Shown here piece by piece: positions 1-12,521 of a stretch of 64,000 nucleotides of DNA. The stretch covers positions 25,954,214 to 26,018,213 of the forward strand of contig CM049320.1 in NCBI GenBank assembly GCA_026874595.1. Reading direction: 5' to 3'. Under the pieces are notes generated by a model. The model was not told the DNA's origin. It did not search any database and worked only from the letters and a program-made list of their open reading frames with translations. The stretch's first letter is position 1; the number at the start of each line of letters is the position of its first letter. The position numbers and the translations under genes are program-made. The DNA is from Sipunculus nudus. Its lineage: Eukaryota; Annelida; Sipuncula; Golfingiida; Sipunculidae.

Positions 1-3000
1 GTTCATGGGGGTCGAACAGTTTGTTTCTCTCTCTTTATCTGGGTAAACACTTAAAATGGGTAAACCTATTTAGATACCACGAGGGCAAACCGATCGATTT
101 CAATTTTTCTTTCTTTCTTATGCCATTTTTTGCGTTATATTTCTAATATGGGGAATTATCAAAAGCTAACACCTGGGCAAAACAGTCGTTATTGGGCCAA
201 GATTAGCAACTGGCATATATTTTAACCTTGATTTTATTTCCATGGTTTCTTTTCAATGTCATAATCTTATTCATGTCATAATTTAGGTTGTGGAGCAATT
301 TGAGATAGGAACACTGTGCAGTAATAAATAAAAAGTTCTATTACATCAAACCAACCAAATAACAGGCACTTGAAAAGTTTGCTACGATAGGGTCGTATTA
401 GTCAGTATTTTTATCAAATGCCAAATTTTAAATTGTTCATTTAGAGAATGATGCATTTTCAGATCGATAAAAAACATGCACATGATAGACATAGACATTG
501 ACATTGGCCAAAACGTATTTACTTAATTTTATCCTATTTATTTGTGCCTTGACCTATCGGGAATCAACTTCCTCCAATCACTTATAGCATAAAGCCTGCT
601 AATTGGATACTCCTCATTGCATTATTTTAAAGTGTAAAATACCATATTTGACCAGTTTTCTATTGATGGGGTAGCTTCAAGGCATATATTCTGTGGTGAT
701 AAACGATCGTTTTATTGGTTTACCAAAGTTTTACTACTTGGATGTCGGTTAATCATATACTACAGCTTTACGTGATATAAGATGAAACTTTAATCTTTCA
801 GTTTAAGTCTTGGATATAACATTCTTTAGTAAAAAGGATGAATATGATTTTAAAAGTACTCAGGTAGTCCGAGTAATAAAAAAATACGCTACCCAGCGAA
901 GTCAAAAGAGAAAACAGCAGCAAATGCATATTTTGGAAGTAGAGTCATCCGACAAGGACAGCTGTTTTTTTTACCAATCAGGGCGTCTTAGTTTCTTTAA
1001 ATACTTGCTTTTAAACATAAAGCCGCAGGCAGAACATAAACGCACCTCACGAAAATTACATTATATTCTAAATGTCTCCCTCCTGTACAGGTAAAGATCA
1101 CTCACTTATTCTACAAAAAAAGTGCAACATCAATCCATTTCGAGCATACACCAGAAATAAAGAACCAATGATACAATAGTACCTTGCTTATTTAACAGCG
1201 GCTGCATTGACGAAGCTGCCGGATTTTGTCATCAAAGCTATATCCTTCGTTTGTGTAAGCAAGTTATCAATTTGTTAATTTGTAATATTTGCTGGGCTTT
1301 TACCCAGACCCGCGACGCCATGTCGTCCCTTGCTTGCCTCTTCCCGAGTGATTTGAAAGTCAGGAAATTTAGCTTCCAACTTTATACGATTTGAGGGAAT
1401 CATATTAGTGATATGCTCCGGAATTCACGGAATGGGAAGGACGAGTTGTCTTTCCTATAGAACACAAGGCAATTTCAACCATCTGTTTTTAAACTTTATT
1501 TTTGCGGACAAGCACATATACGGTCTAATCATGAGCACTGTGAGTTGTCCGGCCTTATTAGATGATTTATAAATATAACCAAACGAGTAAGTGGCTCTCT
1601 TTATTGCCTTTTTTACGATTTACCGTACTCAAGTAACGGTACCTCTCCATCACGAAATGTGGTAAGAAATAAAATGTAAATGAGAGGGAATCACAAGGTT
1701 CACACTTAGGCTTTTTACTTTCTAACATGCAAATGTCAGGGGTTCACTATAGCTTCCTTAAAGGTAGTTAGTGATAAGAGTCTGTTCCATCTCCTCATAT
1801 CCACCTGTTTTTTTTAATGAAATTCTGTATTTACTTTATTAGGACATTATTTTGAACAAGGTAAATAAATACCTAGCTTACACCTTGTTTAAGGATTTTT
1901 TTTTAATATCATAGAAATAAGTCTACATTTTACAACATATCAGATCAATTTATGGCGGTCAAGGTTATTGGTCACATGCAAAAACAGTCTCAATGGACAG
2001 CTGCTGATTGGATGATGTCACTTTCACACTCTAAAAAATAAATCAGCTGAAACAAAGATGGCTACTCATGCAAGGACACATCATATCTGCCAGATCATTG
2101 TGTAGAGACTGAAGGGTTATGAAACATAAACTGTGGATTTATTGTAAAATTCTTAATTGCTATATTAGATTGTCACTTCCACAAGTAGTTTTCTAGGAAA
2201 TTATTGAAAATTTAAACTTATCTACGAAAACAGGTGGACAGCACGTGGTAAAACGGACTATAATAATAAGTAAGATCATTACTAATGGTCTGACAGGGCT
2301 AGTTTTCAGCAAACTCAAAGGATGTAATTTTTAATGATGTGTGAGTGTCCTTTTGCCTGCTTTTATTAAAAATACAAATAACAACATATCCCCCCAAGGA
2401 TTTAACCAGTGGAATTCAACTTAAAATATGCATATATATTAAATATACAGTTATGCACATATAATATAACATATGCATATGTATAATTAGGGGCAGACAC
2501 AGAGTAGTTAAGAAATAAGATTTCCTTTCTTGTGTATGTAAGAATTCCTCAACGGGTACCAAGGGTTCATTTGGTCTGAGCTACTTCCTCAAAGGATTTT
2601 GACCTAAATGATATTTCATATATGAATGTAATCCAGGTGAGTCGAGCATTTGCTAGACATACGTTCTGAAATTGTACCTTCCTGTCGCCATGGACCAAAA
2701 AAAAAGAGAATAACTATTAAATTGTAAGATAAGTGAAACTTTAAATTCAGAGAAATTTTATTAAATTGTCAAAAGAAAATGGCAAGTCACGAAAGACAAT
2801 TGTCTGGAGGATTGGGAAATTTAACAAAGCTTTCCCGAGGAACCAGAATAATGTACCCAATGCATTTGTGGTATTGTGCTTTAATACATATTTGGTTAAA
2901 TCAAATTTTAAAATTCTATATGATGTGAATTGACAATTTTCCCTAATTTTGGGTGTTCGATGGCTTTCAATTCACTTTGCACGGCTCAATTTCGGGTTAT

Positions 3001-3240
3001 GTTTGAGAATCGGTCAGTGGAAACGTGGAAACAATGAAAAGGGATTTCTTTTTTATTTTGGAGCAGTGGATTTCACCGGTTGGTCTCTTATCAAACGCAC
3101 TAGTGAATATTAATATCCAAAAATGAGCCTCAAGTAACGTCGTTTTTGTGTTTTGTTTATTAAATTGCAAAGATTTGGGTCTTTATAAAAACGAACATAA
3201 ATATTTGTTTCAAAGCGGAAACCATATATACAAACACATA
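1..3240. other. Intergenic, no gene seen
   Basis: AT-rich non-coding DNA. The longest open frame (about 94 codons near 810-1094) has no recognisable motif and low-complexity composition. No splice-bounded exon, RNA gene or clear transposon end was found on either strand. Confidence 0.5.
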
Positions 3241-3274
3241 CACACATATAGATGGAAAGGTTACACACATCAGT

Positions 3275-3365
3275 TGCACTACCGGTGGGATTCGAACCAA
3301 CGATCTTCCAATTTCCGGTGCGGGTCCACGCCAGGTCCCAACCCCTCTGTGTTTTTGCACCCTTT
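3275..3365 (-). repeat. tRNA-derived SINE relic, copy 1
   Basis: On the minus strand the sequence GGTTCGAATCCCACC (plus positions 3285-3299) is a good tRNA B-box/T-arm. Upstream of it is a weak A-box-like stretch. The text around the B box, including GGAAGATCG just before it, recurs in the second relic at 3605-3690, so both belong to one family. It is too degenerate to be a functional tRNA. The SINE assignment rests on the pol III promoter-like boxes and on repetition. Confidence 0.5.
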
Positions 3366-3479
3366 AATAGGAACCAGCGAAGTGACGTCACGTTAGTGAC
3401 GTCATATTCTCACCAACTACATGTGTCGGCACGGCGACTTTTCATGCAGAAGTAAGAACTGATGGCCTTATATGGTGTG

Positions 3480-3483
<4 letters not shown>

Positions 3484-3535
<52 letters not shown>
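3484..3535. repeat. (TA)n microsatellite
   Basis: About 26 perfect TA units between two SINE relics. Open frames of Tyr-Ile repeats reading across it are artefacts. Confidence 0.95.
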
Positions 3536-3547
<12 letters not shown>

Positions 3548-3604
3548 GAATAGCCATGCTGGTTGTTTGTATGTAGATAGAAAGGGTCTACACAGAAAAG
3601 TCGG

Positions 3605-3690
3605 GTCACTGCTGGTAGGTTTGGAAGCCACGATCTTCCGATTTCCGGCTCGGCTGCATTAACCACTCAAGTCATCAGTTCTCCCTGCTG
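3605..3690 (-). repeat. tRNA-derived SINE relic, copy 2
   Basis: The minus strand shows a good A box, TGACTTGAGTGGTTAATGC, and a mutated B box (GTGGCTTCCAAACC). It is homologous to the relic at 3275-3365. Flanking text near 3541-3600 and 3460-3485 reappears, partly inverted, at about 18320-18440, so this is a dispersed family. Confidence 0.5.
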
Positions 3691-4109
3691 TATGCAAGGT
3701 AGCCGTGCCGACAATATGTATTTACCTTGTCAGAAAAATTATAGAATCGGACCATAAGACACAGGCACTTTAGATAATGAATTTGTCACAAAATGCATAC
3801 ACAATTGACACATGAATGTCAAGATACTGTTTAGTATCAACCCTTAAAGGTTTAAGCCAGCTCTCTACCACGTCATATTTACTACTGAACTAGAATAGTG
3901 CACTTTTGAAACATTTAATGTACGAAACAAACATACTCAGTCAATCTGATGCATTATCTTCTAACGTCTAATTCGAAATTCTTTGAAATATAAAATTAGA
4001 GCTGATAGCTAGTAATTAAAGTACGGCTTACAGAGCGATTAGGTCCTCGGTTTAGTTTATCATCGGTGCTGCTTATTATCCATGTTTTATTTTGTACGTT
4101 AATAAACAG

Positions 4110-4380
4110 TCGCTTAGGTTTGTATTGCCCTCAAATAGAACTGACCGTAGTGGGTAGACAGGGAAGGATTTTAAAACTGCACTAAGGGACACTGCATTGT
4201 GATATTTTGTTACTTTCATACATTTCATCCTCCTCTGTATTGATACAAATGCTTATTTTTTTTTTTTTAATTTTGTTTAGTGTTTTTCTTTCGTTTGTAT
4301 TGCTCGCAAATAGAACTGACTGAAGTCGGTAGGAACAGAAGGTTGTTAATACTGCACCATCTACAAGGACTTTAATACTG
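4110..4380. repeat. Imperfect tandem duplication, ~175 bp period
   Basis: The segment around 4118-4196 (GTTTGTATTGCCCTCAAATA) is repeated around 4293-4382 (GTTTGTATTGCTCGCAAATA), each followed by AGAACTGAC, a GTAGG/GTAGA step and an ACTGCA tract. No coding content was seen. Confidence 0.55.
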
Positions 4381-4420
4381 CAACAGAGCCTGAGAATACA
4401 TGATAGAAAAAGTAAAGAAG

Positions 4421-5563
4421 AATTTGTTTAATTCAATATAATACTTTCTTGGAAATGTTCATATTTTAATGTGATAAATTGGTAACGTGAAAGGGTTCAT
4501 ATCAAAACAGAAAAGAAGTATGCAGGCTTTTTCCAAATGGTTTGACGGATAAATGCCTTTTCAAACGCACAAAAACCAGAAACCAAATATAAATGACTCA
4601 TGCACGTTTTATTTTCAAATCAAATTACAAATGCGAAACTTTTATTTTTAAATGTAAAATGGCTTCGGCTTGATAAAATCCACAGTGTCTGAGCTTTACC
4701 GGCCGGGTATTTTTTTTAATATTTAATGTCAAAATGGAGGTAGCACATTTTCTCTATCCACTTAATGTTCAAAATTGACATAGAAATTAGTTAACGCGAT
4801 CATTGGAAAAAAGATCTTTGGAAGCGTTGTCTTCATCGGCCTGGTAAATTATCACTGAATAATAAAATTAGTTTATTAAGCATACATGAATGTAAACTGT
4901 GAAAAGGCTTGAAACTTGGGCATCAGGAAATCATATGACACATTTTTTAAAATGCCACTAAAGTCACACAATATATAACATATGTTAAGATGATACATGT
5001 CAGTTTGTGCTTTGTGTAGTCATAGTTTCCCACAACAAGAGTGCCACAAGAAGCTACGACAGCTGGAATGTCACGGAAAGTCACATGACGGTCATACAAC
5101 AGGTCACTGGTGTACGATCGTAAGAGAAAATTCGGTTATAAGGAGGTATTTTATCGTCCACAAAATCCTCCCTTCGACGTGTGTGGTCATCGTTAGTCGA
5201 AGCTAATCTTTAAGTTATCTTTATGTGGTCGCAGGTTATCGTACTATCATCTTGCGACTTTCCTACCCAGTCGCAACCTGCAACATACCTCAACGACCAG
5301 TGAACGGTCATAAAGAAAGTCTCACGACAGTCGTGAGACCATCGCACTGTCACATGTGACTAATTGCAAGGTTGTCTTTCATGGTCGTACGCTGGTCGTA
5401 CGGCAAGTCGCAAAAAGTCACACATCTACTCGCAAGTGGTCACCGGTGGTTTTTCGATGTTCGAGTGATACTTGTATAAATAGTCTTAATATGACCCCGT
5501 CTGTTTAATGCCAAATATTCGCATTCATCAAACACGACCCCCTTTTTCTACGACTAGACTCTG
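4421..5563 (+). repeat. Direct duplication, copy 1
   Basis: About 1.1 kb matching 8876-10072 in the same orientation, with small indels. Shared landmarks are TTTTAATGTGATAAATT near the start, a block rich in GTCGTACG/CGACCAGTG-type short inverted words in the second half, and CGACTAGACTCTG at the end. The block near 5020-5460 looks like an embedded fold-back mobile element. At 4804-4843 it carries the eroded counterpart of the possible signal-peptide exon in copy 2. Confidence 0.8.
4804..4843 (+). pseudogene. Eroded copy of a possible signal-peptide exon
   Basis: Aligns with 9262-9300. The part corresponding to KKI.GSV.F.GL is readable up to a GTAAAT donor at 4844, but the ATG is replaced by ATTGG, so the start codon is gone. 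It is probably a decayed first exon left by the direct duplication. It could also be non-coding sequence that merely diverged. Confidence 0.3.

Positions 5564-5568
<5 letters not shown>

Positions 5569-5607
<39 letters not shown>
5569..5607. repeat. (TA)n microsatellite
   Basis: About 19 TA units, followed by a short (GA)n tract near 5624-5640. It lies directly after direct-duplication copy 1. Confidence 0.95.
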
Positions 5608-5610
<3 letters not shown>

Positions 5611-8565
5611 GTGTATATATATAGAGAGAGAGAAAGAGAGGGAGGCAGTCAGGTTATAAAAGAGAGGAGCATATAACAGCTCGGACCATAGAATATTAGT
5701 TTGACTAAGTGTATAAGATGTAAGTCTCACATATTATGTAAGGAGTAATAATGCTGGGAGAGGCTTAGAGCATACAACATCCCCAGAAATACCTAAGTTC
5801 TTGTAATGGTCATTAATCTGATGGAGACATTAATAACTGGCCAGCCATCCGTGATTTAGTGTTTCGTCTACATGTTTGTAATCTCCATTCAACCAACAAC
5901 CCATCAACCATACCTAACACCTAGGATAGAGTGTGCAGCACCAATTAAGGGGATATATTATATAGAACTAAAAAAAAGTTCTGAAACTTTATTCATTTTT
6001 GTGAGTGTAAGAGAAACATTATCCTTCATTGCCCCCCCCCCCCCCACTGATGAAAATGCACATAAAAATATCCAACTGATTTCAAGGATATGTGTTGCTA
6101 TGGAAATGATCAAAACTTTATTAAGGCAATGCACATAGAATATATAATATTTAGAGGAAATATTTTAAATACGCGTTTACTTATATTTTTTTCAGTTACT
6201 GACACAGGTTCAATTTAAAAAAGGGGATAAACTGCTGTTGTTTCATTCCTGTGTAACTTATGTTAATGTTATATCTTCTTCCTGTCTAGTGTTTTTGGAA
6301 GCCCTGTATATGATATACTGACACTAAAAGAACTGTTATGAACAGATTTGTCTCTTTCTACTCATACATATATCACCATTTTTGCTATTTCATTAACCTG
6401 GCACGGTCCTATTTTTTTCATTAATTAAGTGGCAAATGAATATCAAATTATTATTTCACTTATTGATGTCCGCCAAGCTTTTTCTCTCTTATCACATAAT
6501 ATCGCATGGTCATATGTATATTAAACAATATTTGTCAGTCAATTTTCAATTGAACAAATGTGTTACTTTGTTACTGAAATGTGATGTATATTTTTCAATT
6601 GGCAATATATATTCAAAGCAGGTATATTAAAGACGTGGTTAAATCCTACCCTTCTTGGAGGCAGGGTACGTAAAATGTCTGGACTTGACTATCTGTCATT
6701 CCCGTGCTCCTATCGGGGTCATGTAAGACCGGCAGGAACAAGTATAAAATTATGTATACTATACAAACCCATAAGCAGCTGTAAATTTTCATGCAGTTTA
6801 GCCTGTTACACGTTTGTTAAGAGGCACAACGAAATATGTATTAATTAATTCTTCAGACAATTATACGTATGTCATTTAATTTTACAGTAAACAATTTATA
6901 AGCTGATTACGGGCAACGAGTCGACACGAAACTTGCGAACCGTGGCGACTTCATTAAAGGCATAACATACAATAGAGGCATTCGCAGCTAAGGGACCAAT
7001 GACATTATAATCCATATCAGATACATAACAGACATGTCATATTTCATATATAACACACAATGTAACAGTCAATCTGTACAATCAGCCATTTTATGTAATA
7101 CCAAAATATTTCAGTCATTTCGCGAGTTGCCTGTGACCACAATCATTACTACTAGCGTCAGTCATTTCATGGAATGGCCGAAATTTATGCCTAGTCAGTA
7201 ATTGTGATGATTGGGTTCAAAAGAATGTTAAGCTGATGGGATTACATTATTGAGAGCGAGATTCGCCAGACATTTGATTTTAAGCTATTCTGTTATATTG
7301 AATTTGTATGTTTTAACTGAAAATGACACAGTTAAAATTATAAAATAAGAAAGAAAGTGGAGCTGAAGTCTTCTAACTGTAAAAATAGAAATTGTGGCCT
7401 GAAACCATTCAACCTTAAAACAAAGAGAAAGGTGATTATCCTAAAAGTATACGATATGACACATTCAATTGAAAAAAAAATCAATTGTAAAAGTTATTAA
7501 TATTTCCCAAAAAAAGGTTAAAAAATGTTAGATGATTAAATATTTCTTGGATGTTTGTTATATAGTTTTTACTGATATTCTATGAAAATTTGTCAAATAT
7601 TCTTGATTTATTCAATGTACCAACTACATGCATAGCACACCCTTGTCAGCTTTAAGAGAAAGAATGAAATGCTACACAATATACAACAATTTGCCAGTTT
7701 TATCTGAATATGTTATTCAAAATATTATTTTTCAATTTGAAAATCAACCTACTTGACAATTCAAAGAGACAACAGATTAAAAGCATTCGTACTTGATAAA
7801 AATACCTTTTCTCTTGACTGCAATTTATTATTTATAAGCTTAAACCTATTACAATTGACGGCTCAAAATGTTACACTAAATACCTTCAGAACCCGTGTAT
7901 TTAATGCTACACATAAAAAAGGGGTCTTAATGAATATATGGACTAATGCTTTACTTGACTTAAACATGTGTAAATGAATAATTATATAAGTTTGTAACAT
8001 TCAATATTTATAAAAATGTAATTAATGATTATAAATATATTAAGCTTGGAATATAAGATCTGCTAAACCGACACAAATATGGAGGATTTTTCCCACTGCC
8101 ACTGATGGCTTACTGAGACCCCGTATTGTATTAGTTTCTTAGCCCGCTGCTCAGCTAATACACGGACATTGTTGTAGGGTTTCCAGGAAGCTGGATCCTT
8201 CGCATTATTACCACCAAAGGGGATTAATGATCTGTGGGATCCTAGTCCCTTGCTAAACTAACACAGCACAATGGCTTTCTCCACCACTGCTTACTGTTAA
8301 TGGATACCTGGCAGCCCTTGTGGGGAAATATCATAAAATAGTTGATCTGTTGATAAACATCTGTTGATATCTCACTAATCTAACTGTTACACAGACTGCC
8401 TGATTTACAGTCCGGCAATTTGTGTAATAATGACCATTCACTTTCCGTCATTTCATGAAAAGACCGAACATTATAGTCATTACACGTTTCGACTTGTGGT
8501 GACAGGCATTACGCAAAATGCCTGGAATGTTTAGGCATTTCACTAAATGACTAATTTCACAGATG

Positions 8566-8570
<5 letters not shown>

Positions 8571-8638
<68 letters not shown>
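8571..8638. repeat. (TA)n microsatellite
   Basis: About 34 TA units inside the left inverted arm. The partner arm has the equivalent (TA)n at 20538-20577, shorter by about 28 bases. Confidence 0.95.
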
Positions 8639-8643
<5 letters not shown>

Positions 8644-8797
8644 CACCGCTATTGATGAACTACTTTTGCAACTTCTATCATAAAGACTAAACATACTATA
8701 AAGTTTTCTACCCGAAAAGAGTGAAGTTTCTAAACATTTTCTGGTCAATAGTCAACACCCTGCTTGACTTTCCTTCGTCACCAATACAGTGTAAATT

Positions 8798-8875
8798 TTA
8801 AATACATCTCGTTACATTCTCACAGAGCACACCTTGCCTAAATGTGGAAACAGAATCAAACCATTCACACGCGGG
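8798..8875 (-). pseudogene. CTLD last-exon fragment (gene A copy), antisense
   Basis: Read on the minus strand, this is the last ~25 codons of a CTLD, ending NVTRCI and a TAA stop. It matches the end of gene A's final exon (ACEWFD, then GVLCE) with very few changes. It breaks off exactly where the inverted duplication meets direct-duplication copy 2 (8875/8876), so the rest of the exon, including the WTSG and EPT part, is missing. It is a truncated by-product of rearrangement and cannot make a domain. Confidence 0.85.
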
Positions 8876-10072
8876 ATTTGATATATTCAGTGTTATACCT
8901 CCTTTGAAATATTCATTTTTTAATGTGATAAATTTGTATCATGAAAGGGTTTATATCAAAATAAAAAAGAAGTATGCAGGCATCTTAGAAATAGTCGGAC
9001 GGGGAATATGCCTTTTCAAAGACCAGATAGCCAATATAACTGACTTATGTGTGTTTTATTTTACAAATCAAAGTACAAGTAAGAATCATTTTTAAATATA
9101 AAGTAACTTCGGCTTGATAATTCCAGAGCGTCCGTGCTTTATTGGTCGGTTTGATATTTTTTTAATATTTCATTTCAAAATGGAAGTAGCACATTTTCTT
9201 ATTCTTCATCCATTTAATGTTCAGAATTAAAAAAGAGATTATCTTACGCGATATAAGCATTATGAAAAAGATTATTGGAAGCGTTCTTTTCATGGGACTG
9301 GTAAGTGATCACTAAGAAATTATATATATTAATTATAATTAATAATTAATTAATATAATTATTATTAAGTATATATAATTATATATTAAGAATGCAGGAA
9401 TGTAAACTACGAAAAGGCTTAAAAGCTGGGGCCAGACAATTATCTTACTATTATTTATAAATGCAAATAAAAGTTACATAATAAATAAAGTATGTAACTA
9501 TGATACACGTCAGTTGGTGCTTTATATAGTCTAATTCATGATATTCCTAACACTCTGAAATAATGTTCCCACAACAAGAGTCTCTTAGAAGAAACGACAG
9601 GTTGAAAGTCACGGTCAGTCACAAGACGGTCATTCGACAGGTCACTGGTGAACGATCTTAAGAGAAATTCGTCTGTTAGCAGATCTTGATGCTGCAAAAA
9701 AATCCTCCCTACGACGTGTGTGTTAATTGTTAGACGTATCTAATCTTTAAATACTCCTTATGTGATCGCAGGTTATCGTACTATCATCTTAAGACAGTCC
9801 TACTCAGTCGCTGCCCAACCGACCAGGGAATAGCTATAAAGTTATAGTCGTAAGATCATCGCACTTTCTTGTGTGACTAATCGCTGGGTTGTCATTCATG
9901 ATTATACGCGGGTCTTATGGCCAGTCGCAGAAAGACACACGACAAGTGGTCACCGGTGGTTTCTGATGTTCGTGCGATTTTTTTTGTATATATGGTCTCA
10001 ATATGACCCCCTCTGTTTTATGCCAATTCCCAATCATTCAACACGACCCCCTGTTTTCCGCGACTAGACTCT
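8876..10072 (+). repeat. Direct duplication, copy 2
   Basis: About 1.2 kb matching 4421-5563 in the same orientation. Its left edge coincides with the breakpoint of the inverted duplication. Its right edge is near CGACTAGACTCTG. It contains a possible first exon at 9262-9300 and the GTCGTACG-rich fold-back block at about 9540-10000. Confidence 0.8.
9262..9300 (+). CDS. Possible signal-peptide exon (13 codons)
   Basis: ATG followed by MKKIIGSVLFMGL, a positively charged start then a hydrophobic run, ending at a consensus GTAAGT donor (9301). This is what a secreted protein's first exon looks like, and upstream DNA is conserved in the duplicate at 4.8 kb. However, the exon ends in phase 0, while the first introns of gene B and of the 41-48 kb gene are phase 1, so it need not belong to a CTLD gene. 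No matching second exon was found before the CTLD relic at 11046. It could be a chance open stretch. Confidence 0.3.
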
Positions 10073-10402
10073 GAACCCGGCGTGACAGGGCCTTAAGAAT
10101 ACCCAGCCTAAGTGGTAAAGTAACGGCTATTCGTAACCTAATGATCCACAAAAAAAGGAAAGATACATGACAGCTATTTTGACCTAACTGAAACAAGGCT
10201 TTGTTCTTATACAGTGACAAAATATACACATCATACTTTCTCATGTTTTGTTGTTTGCAGCAACAGTTTATACCAAAGCCAAACGTCATTAGTATAATCA
10301 TAGATTTCATGTTTTTTTATGCATTTCCTTTTTATGCATTTCCGTGTAAAATATAAGAATATTTGCACAAGATAAATGCGCTAACACTGATGGTTATGCA
10401 TG

Positions 10403-10503
<101 letters not shown>

Positions 10504-11045
10504 AACTGGGTTATTCAGAAAAAAAAATCCCTAGCTTTTGGGGCTTATAATTTCCTGAATTTAGCATGTTAGTTGTTGGTGGTTGATGTTACATTTGGTT
10601 GGTGAGAGGGTACCTTTGGTAGATCATAATGTTTTATATATCAAAGCATGTTTATTCCATAAAGGTAAAACCAAACATGTGTCCATCTCCCTAAACGGTC
10701 GACCGGATATATGTACTGAACGGTTTTTAAGACGACCAACAATTTCTTACTAGAATTAAATCTAAGGTATATTATAAAAGCTTAATTCTTGAACCTTTTT
10801 TTTACCCCAAAATCCTATCTACTATTATAATGCATCTTATTTTATAGAAGCAAATTTTTTTAACTTACATTTTATCAAAACAAATAATATCAACTTTAAA
10901 AATTGATCTTTATGAAGCAAACTCTCAATATCGACAGTCACATATAACACACATTGTAAGTGTATTTGTGGGTACAGAAGTGCAAGTATGCGTAACGTAA
11001 ACTGAATGTTAAAACATACAATTGATATATAGGTTTAATCACCAG

Positions 11046-11268
11046 GACTCAGGAAGGGTTTTGGGACCGATGCCATACTTGAGTCAGGTAAATGGAAATG
11101 GGAACACTTCGGTGGAGACTCAGAGACTCCTGGTGGGGGCCGAACAAACCAAGTGGGATGCATGCTGAATGGCTCGCCTACATAGAAAAGGAGACACTGG
11201 AGCTTCGTGACACGGGATATATGGACAACTTCAATCTCCTTTGTGAGAAGCAGATCCACTGTAGTTGA
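11046..11268 (+). pseudogene. CTLD last exon with a -1 frameshift (gene B paralogue)
   Basis: After a CAG acceptor the sequence tracks the last exon of gene B codon by codon: LRKGF, then GKWKWEH, then WWGPNKPSGM, a YIEKETLELRDTGYMD stretch and LLCEKQIHC. One base is missing between about 11105 and 11130, so the KWKWE half and the WWGPN half are in different frames. The end is otherwise open to a TGA, one codon longer than gene B. No first-half CTLD exon was recognised in the 1.7 kb upstream. Introns and 3' flank do not resemble gene B, so it is an old copy. An antisense open frame over this region is a shadow. Confidence 0.85.
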
Positions 11269-11499
11269 TCATAATAAGGGATACAATGGAACTCGATCTT
11301 GTAAACTTGCAGATTTAAGCTGGGAAATCAAACGCATACTATTGCATATAACTGATTATTTCCATTCATAATAAATGCATCCAAAATCCAATACAACAAG
11401 TTTGCAACACTCATTGGAAGGACACTTGATTGAAAAGATAACATACATTTACAACCTTTTTTTGTGTGTATATACATGTATACATACAGATGCATATGA

Positions 11500-11557
<58 letters not shown>
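11500..11557. repeat. (TA)n microsatellite
   Basis: About 29 TA units with one TTTA interruption near 11520. Confidence 0.95.
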
Positions 11558-11559
<2 letters not shown>

Positions 11560-11960
11560 AGAGTCAGGGTCGTTCGGCCACACGCATAGAAGGCTGTCAG
11601 GGACACTCGGCCACTCGCATAGCAGGCTGGAGTAAACTTTGAATCTGCATGTATGCGTGATTTTCATATGGATTATGTGGCTGTTCGTTTCTGAATTTTG
11701 ATAAAGTGTTGTAAGATCTGACATGCCGCCTCTTAAACGGGTCATTCAATCTGATATTCACCTAAAATTTGCAGAGACAGCACAAAACATTATTTCTCAC
11801 AAGCTTATTTAAGTTGATGCTTAAGATGTGAATATAGAGAAAAAAATAATACGCTTGTTATGTATATAAATTTAATTTTAAGTTACATAATTCAATATTA
11901 TAAACACGAACGAAAACAGAAAACTGCATTATATTTGTGTAAAAAAAACACGGTTACACT

Positions 11961-11961
<1 letters not shown>

Positions 11962-11998
<37 letters not shown>
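11962..11998. repeat. (CT)n microsatellite
   Basis: About 18 CT units, purine-free on this strand. Confidence 0.95.
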
Positions 11999-12000
<2 letters not shown>

Positions 12001-12521
12001 GTAACTTATTCTTGCTAATTTATGTTTTCGAAATTACCGTTTCTATCATCATTGTCAGAGACAGTATATATATTACGCCAATTTAATTTTTTTTATAGGT
12101 CTTTATATTTTAGTCATTTTGTAAATTGTTCTTACATCCCACATCAAGGAGTTTATATTTTGTAATATTACTATTATTATTTACTTTGTTTGCCACGGCC
12201 CTTGTTGTAACTCTTGCCTTGCCATATAGCCACTCAGCTGGCTTTCGTATTGCAATTGGTGTGGCTTCCCAGCTCGGACTCCTCGAGGGCGGGGCACCTA
12301 GAGCGTCGGGCAAGGGAAGACGGGTTGATTGATAAAAGGGACTATGTGGACAGCAGGGCCGGCAGGTAGGGTGACCGGGAGATAACGTGAAGGCACTGGA
12401 TATACTTGGGGATCTGTAGCATACCTGACTCGGATGATCCAAAGTCAGGTCACAGTATAAAACTTTACAGAAGACGCGTGTGAGGTGGTCAGATGGTCGG
12501 ATATTACAGTACCTTCATACC

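Larger units (their letters stand above)
5950..8875 (+). repeat. Inverted duplication, left arm (~2.9 kb)
   Basis: Reverse-complement match of 20307-23190. Landmarks: GTGAGTGTAAGAGAAACA near 6001 against the reverse complement of text near 23105; AAGGATATGTGTTGCTATG near 6086 against ~23000; TACTTGACAATTCAAAGAGA near 7750 against ~21430; AAGATCTGCTAAAC near 8057 against ~21130; and the end of a CTLD exon at 8798-8875. Open frames inside, such as 7753-7977, are not kept in the partner arm, so the shared DNA appears non-coding apart from the CTLD exon end. Confidence 0.85.

Noticed and set aside
3275-3365. Functional tRNA gene
   Set aside because: The B box is good, but no acceptor stem, anticodon arm or proper A box can be folded. 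It fits a SINE head better.
3410-3666. Overlapping open frames with Tyr-Ile repeats (also at 8557, 10363, 11375, 33146-33455, 40466)
   Set aside because: They are translations of (TA)n microsatellites on both strands, without a domain, start context or splice sites.
7753-7977. 74-codon plus-strand frame
   Set aside because: The reverse-complement partner arm at 21.2-21.5 kb has the same DNA with frameshifts and stops, so the frame is not under selection.
11035-11259. 74-codon minus-strand frame
   Set aside because: It is antisense to the CTLD relic, whose homology to gene B is on the plus strand.
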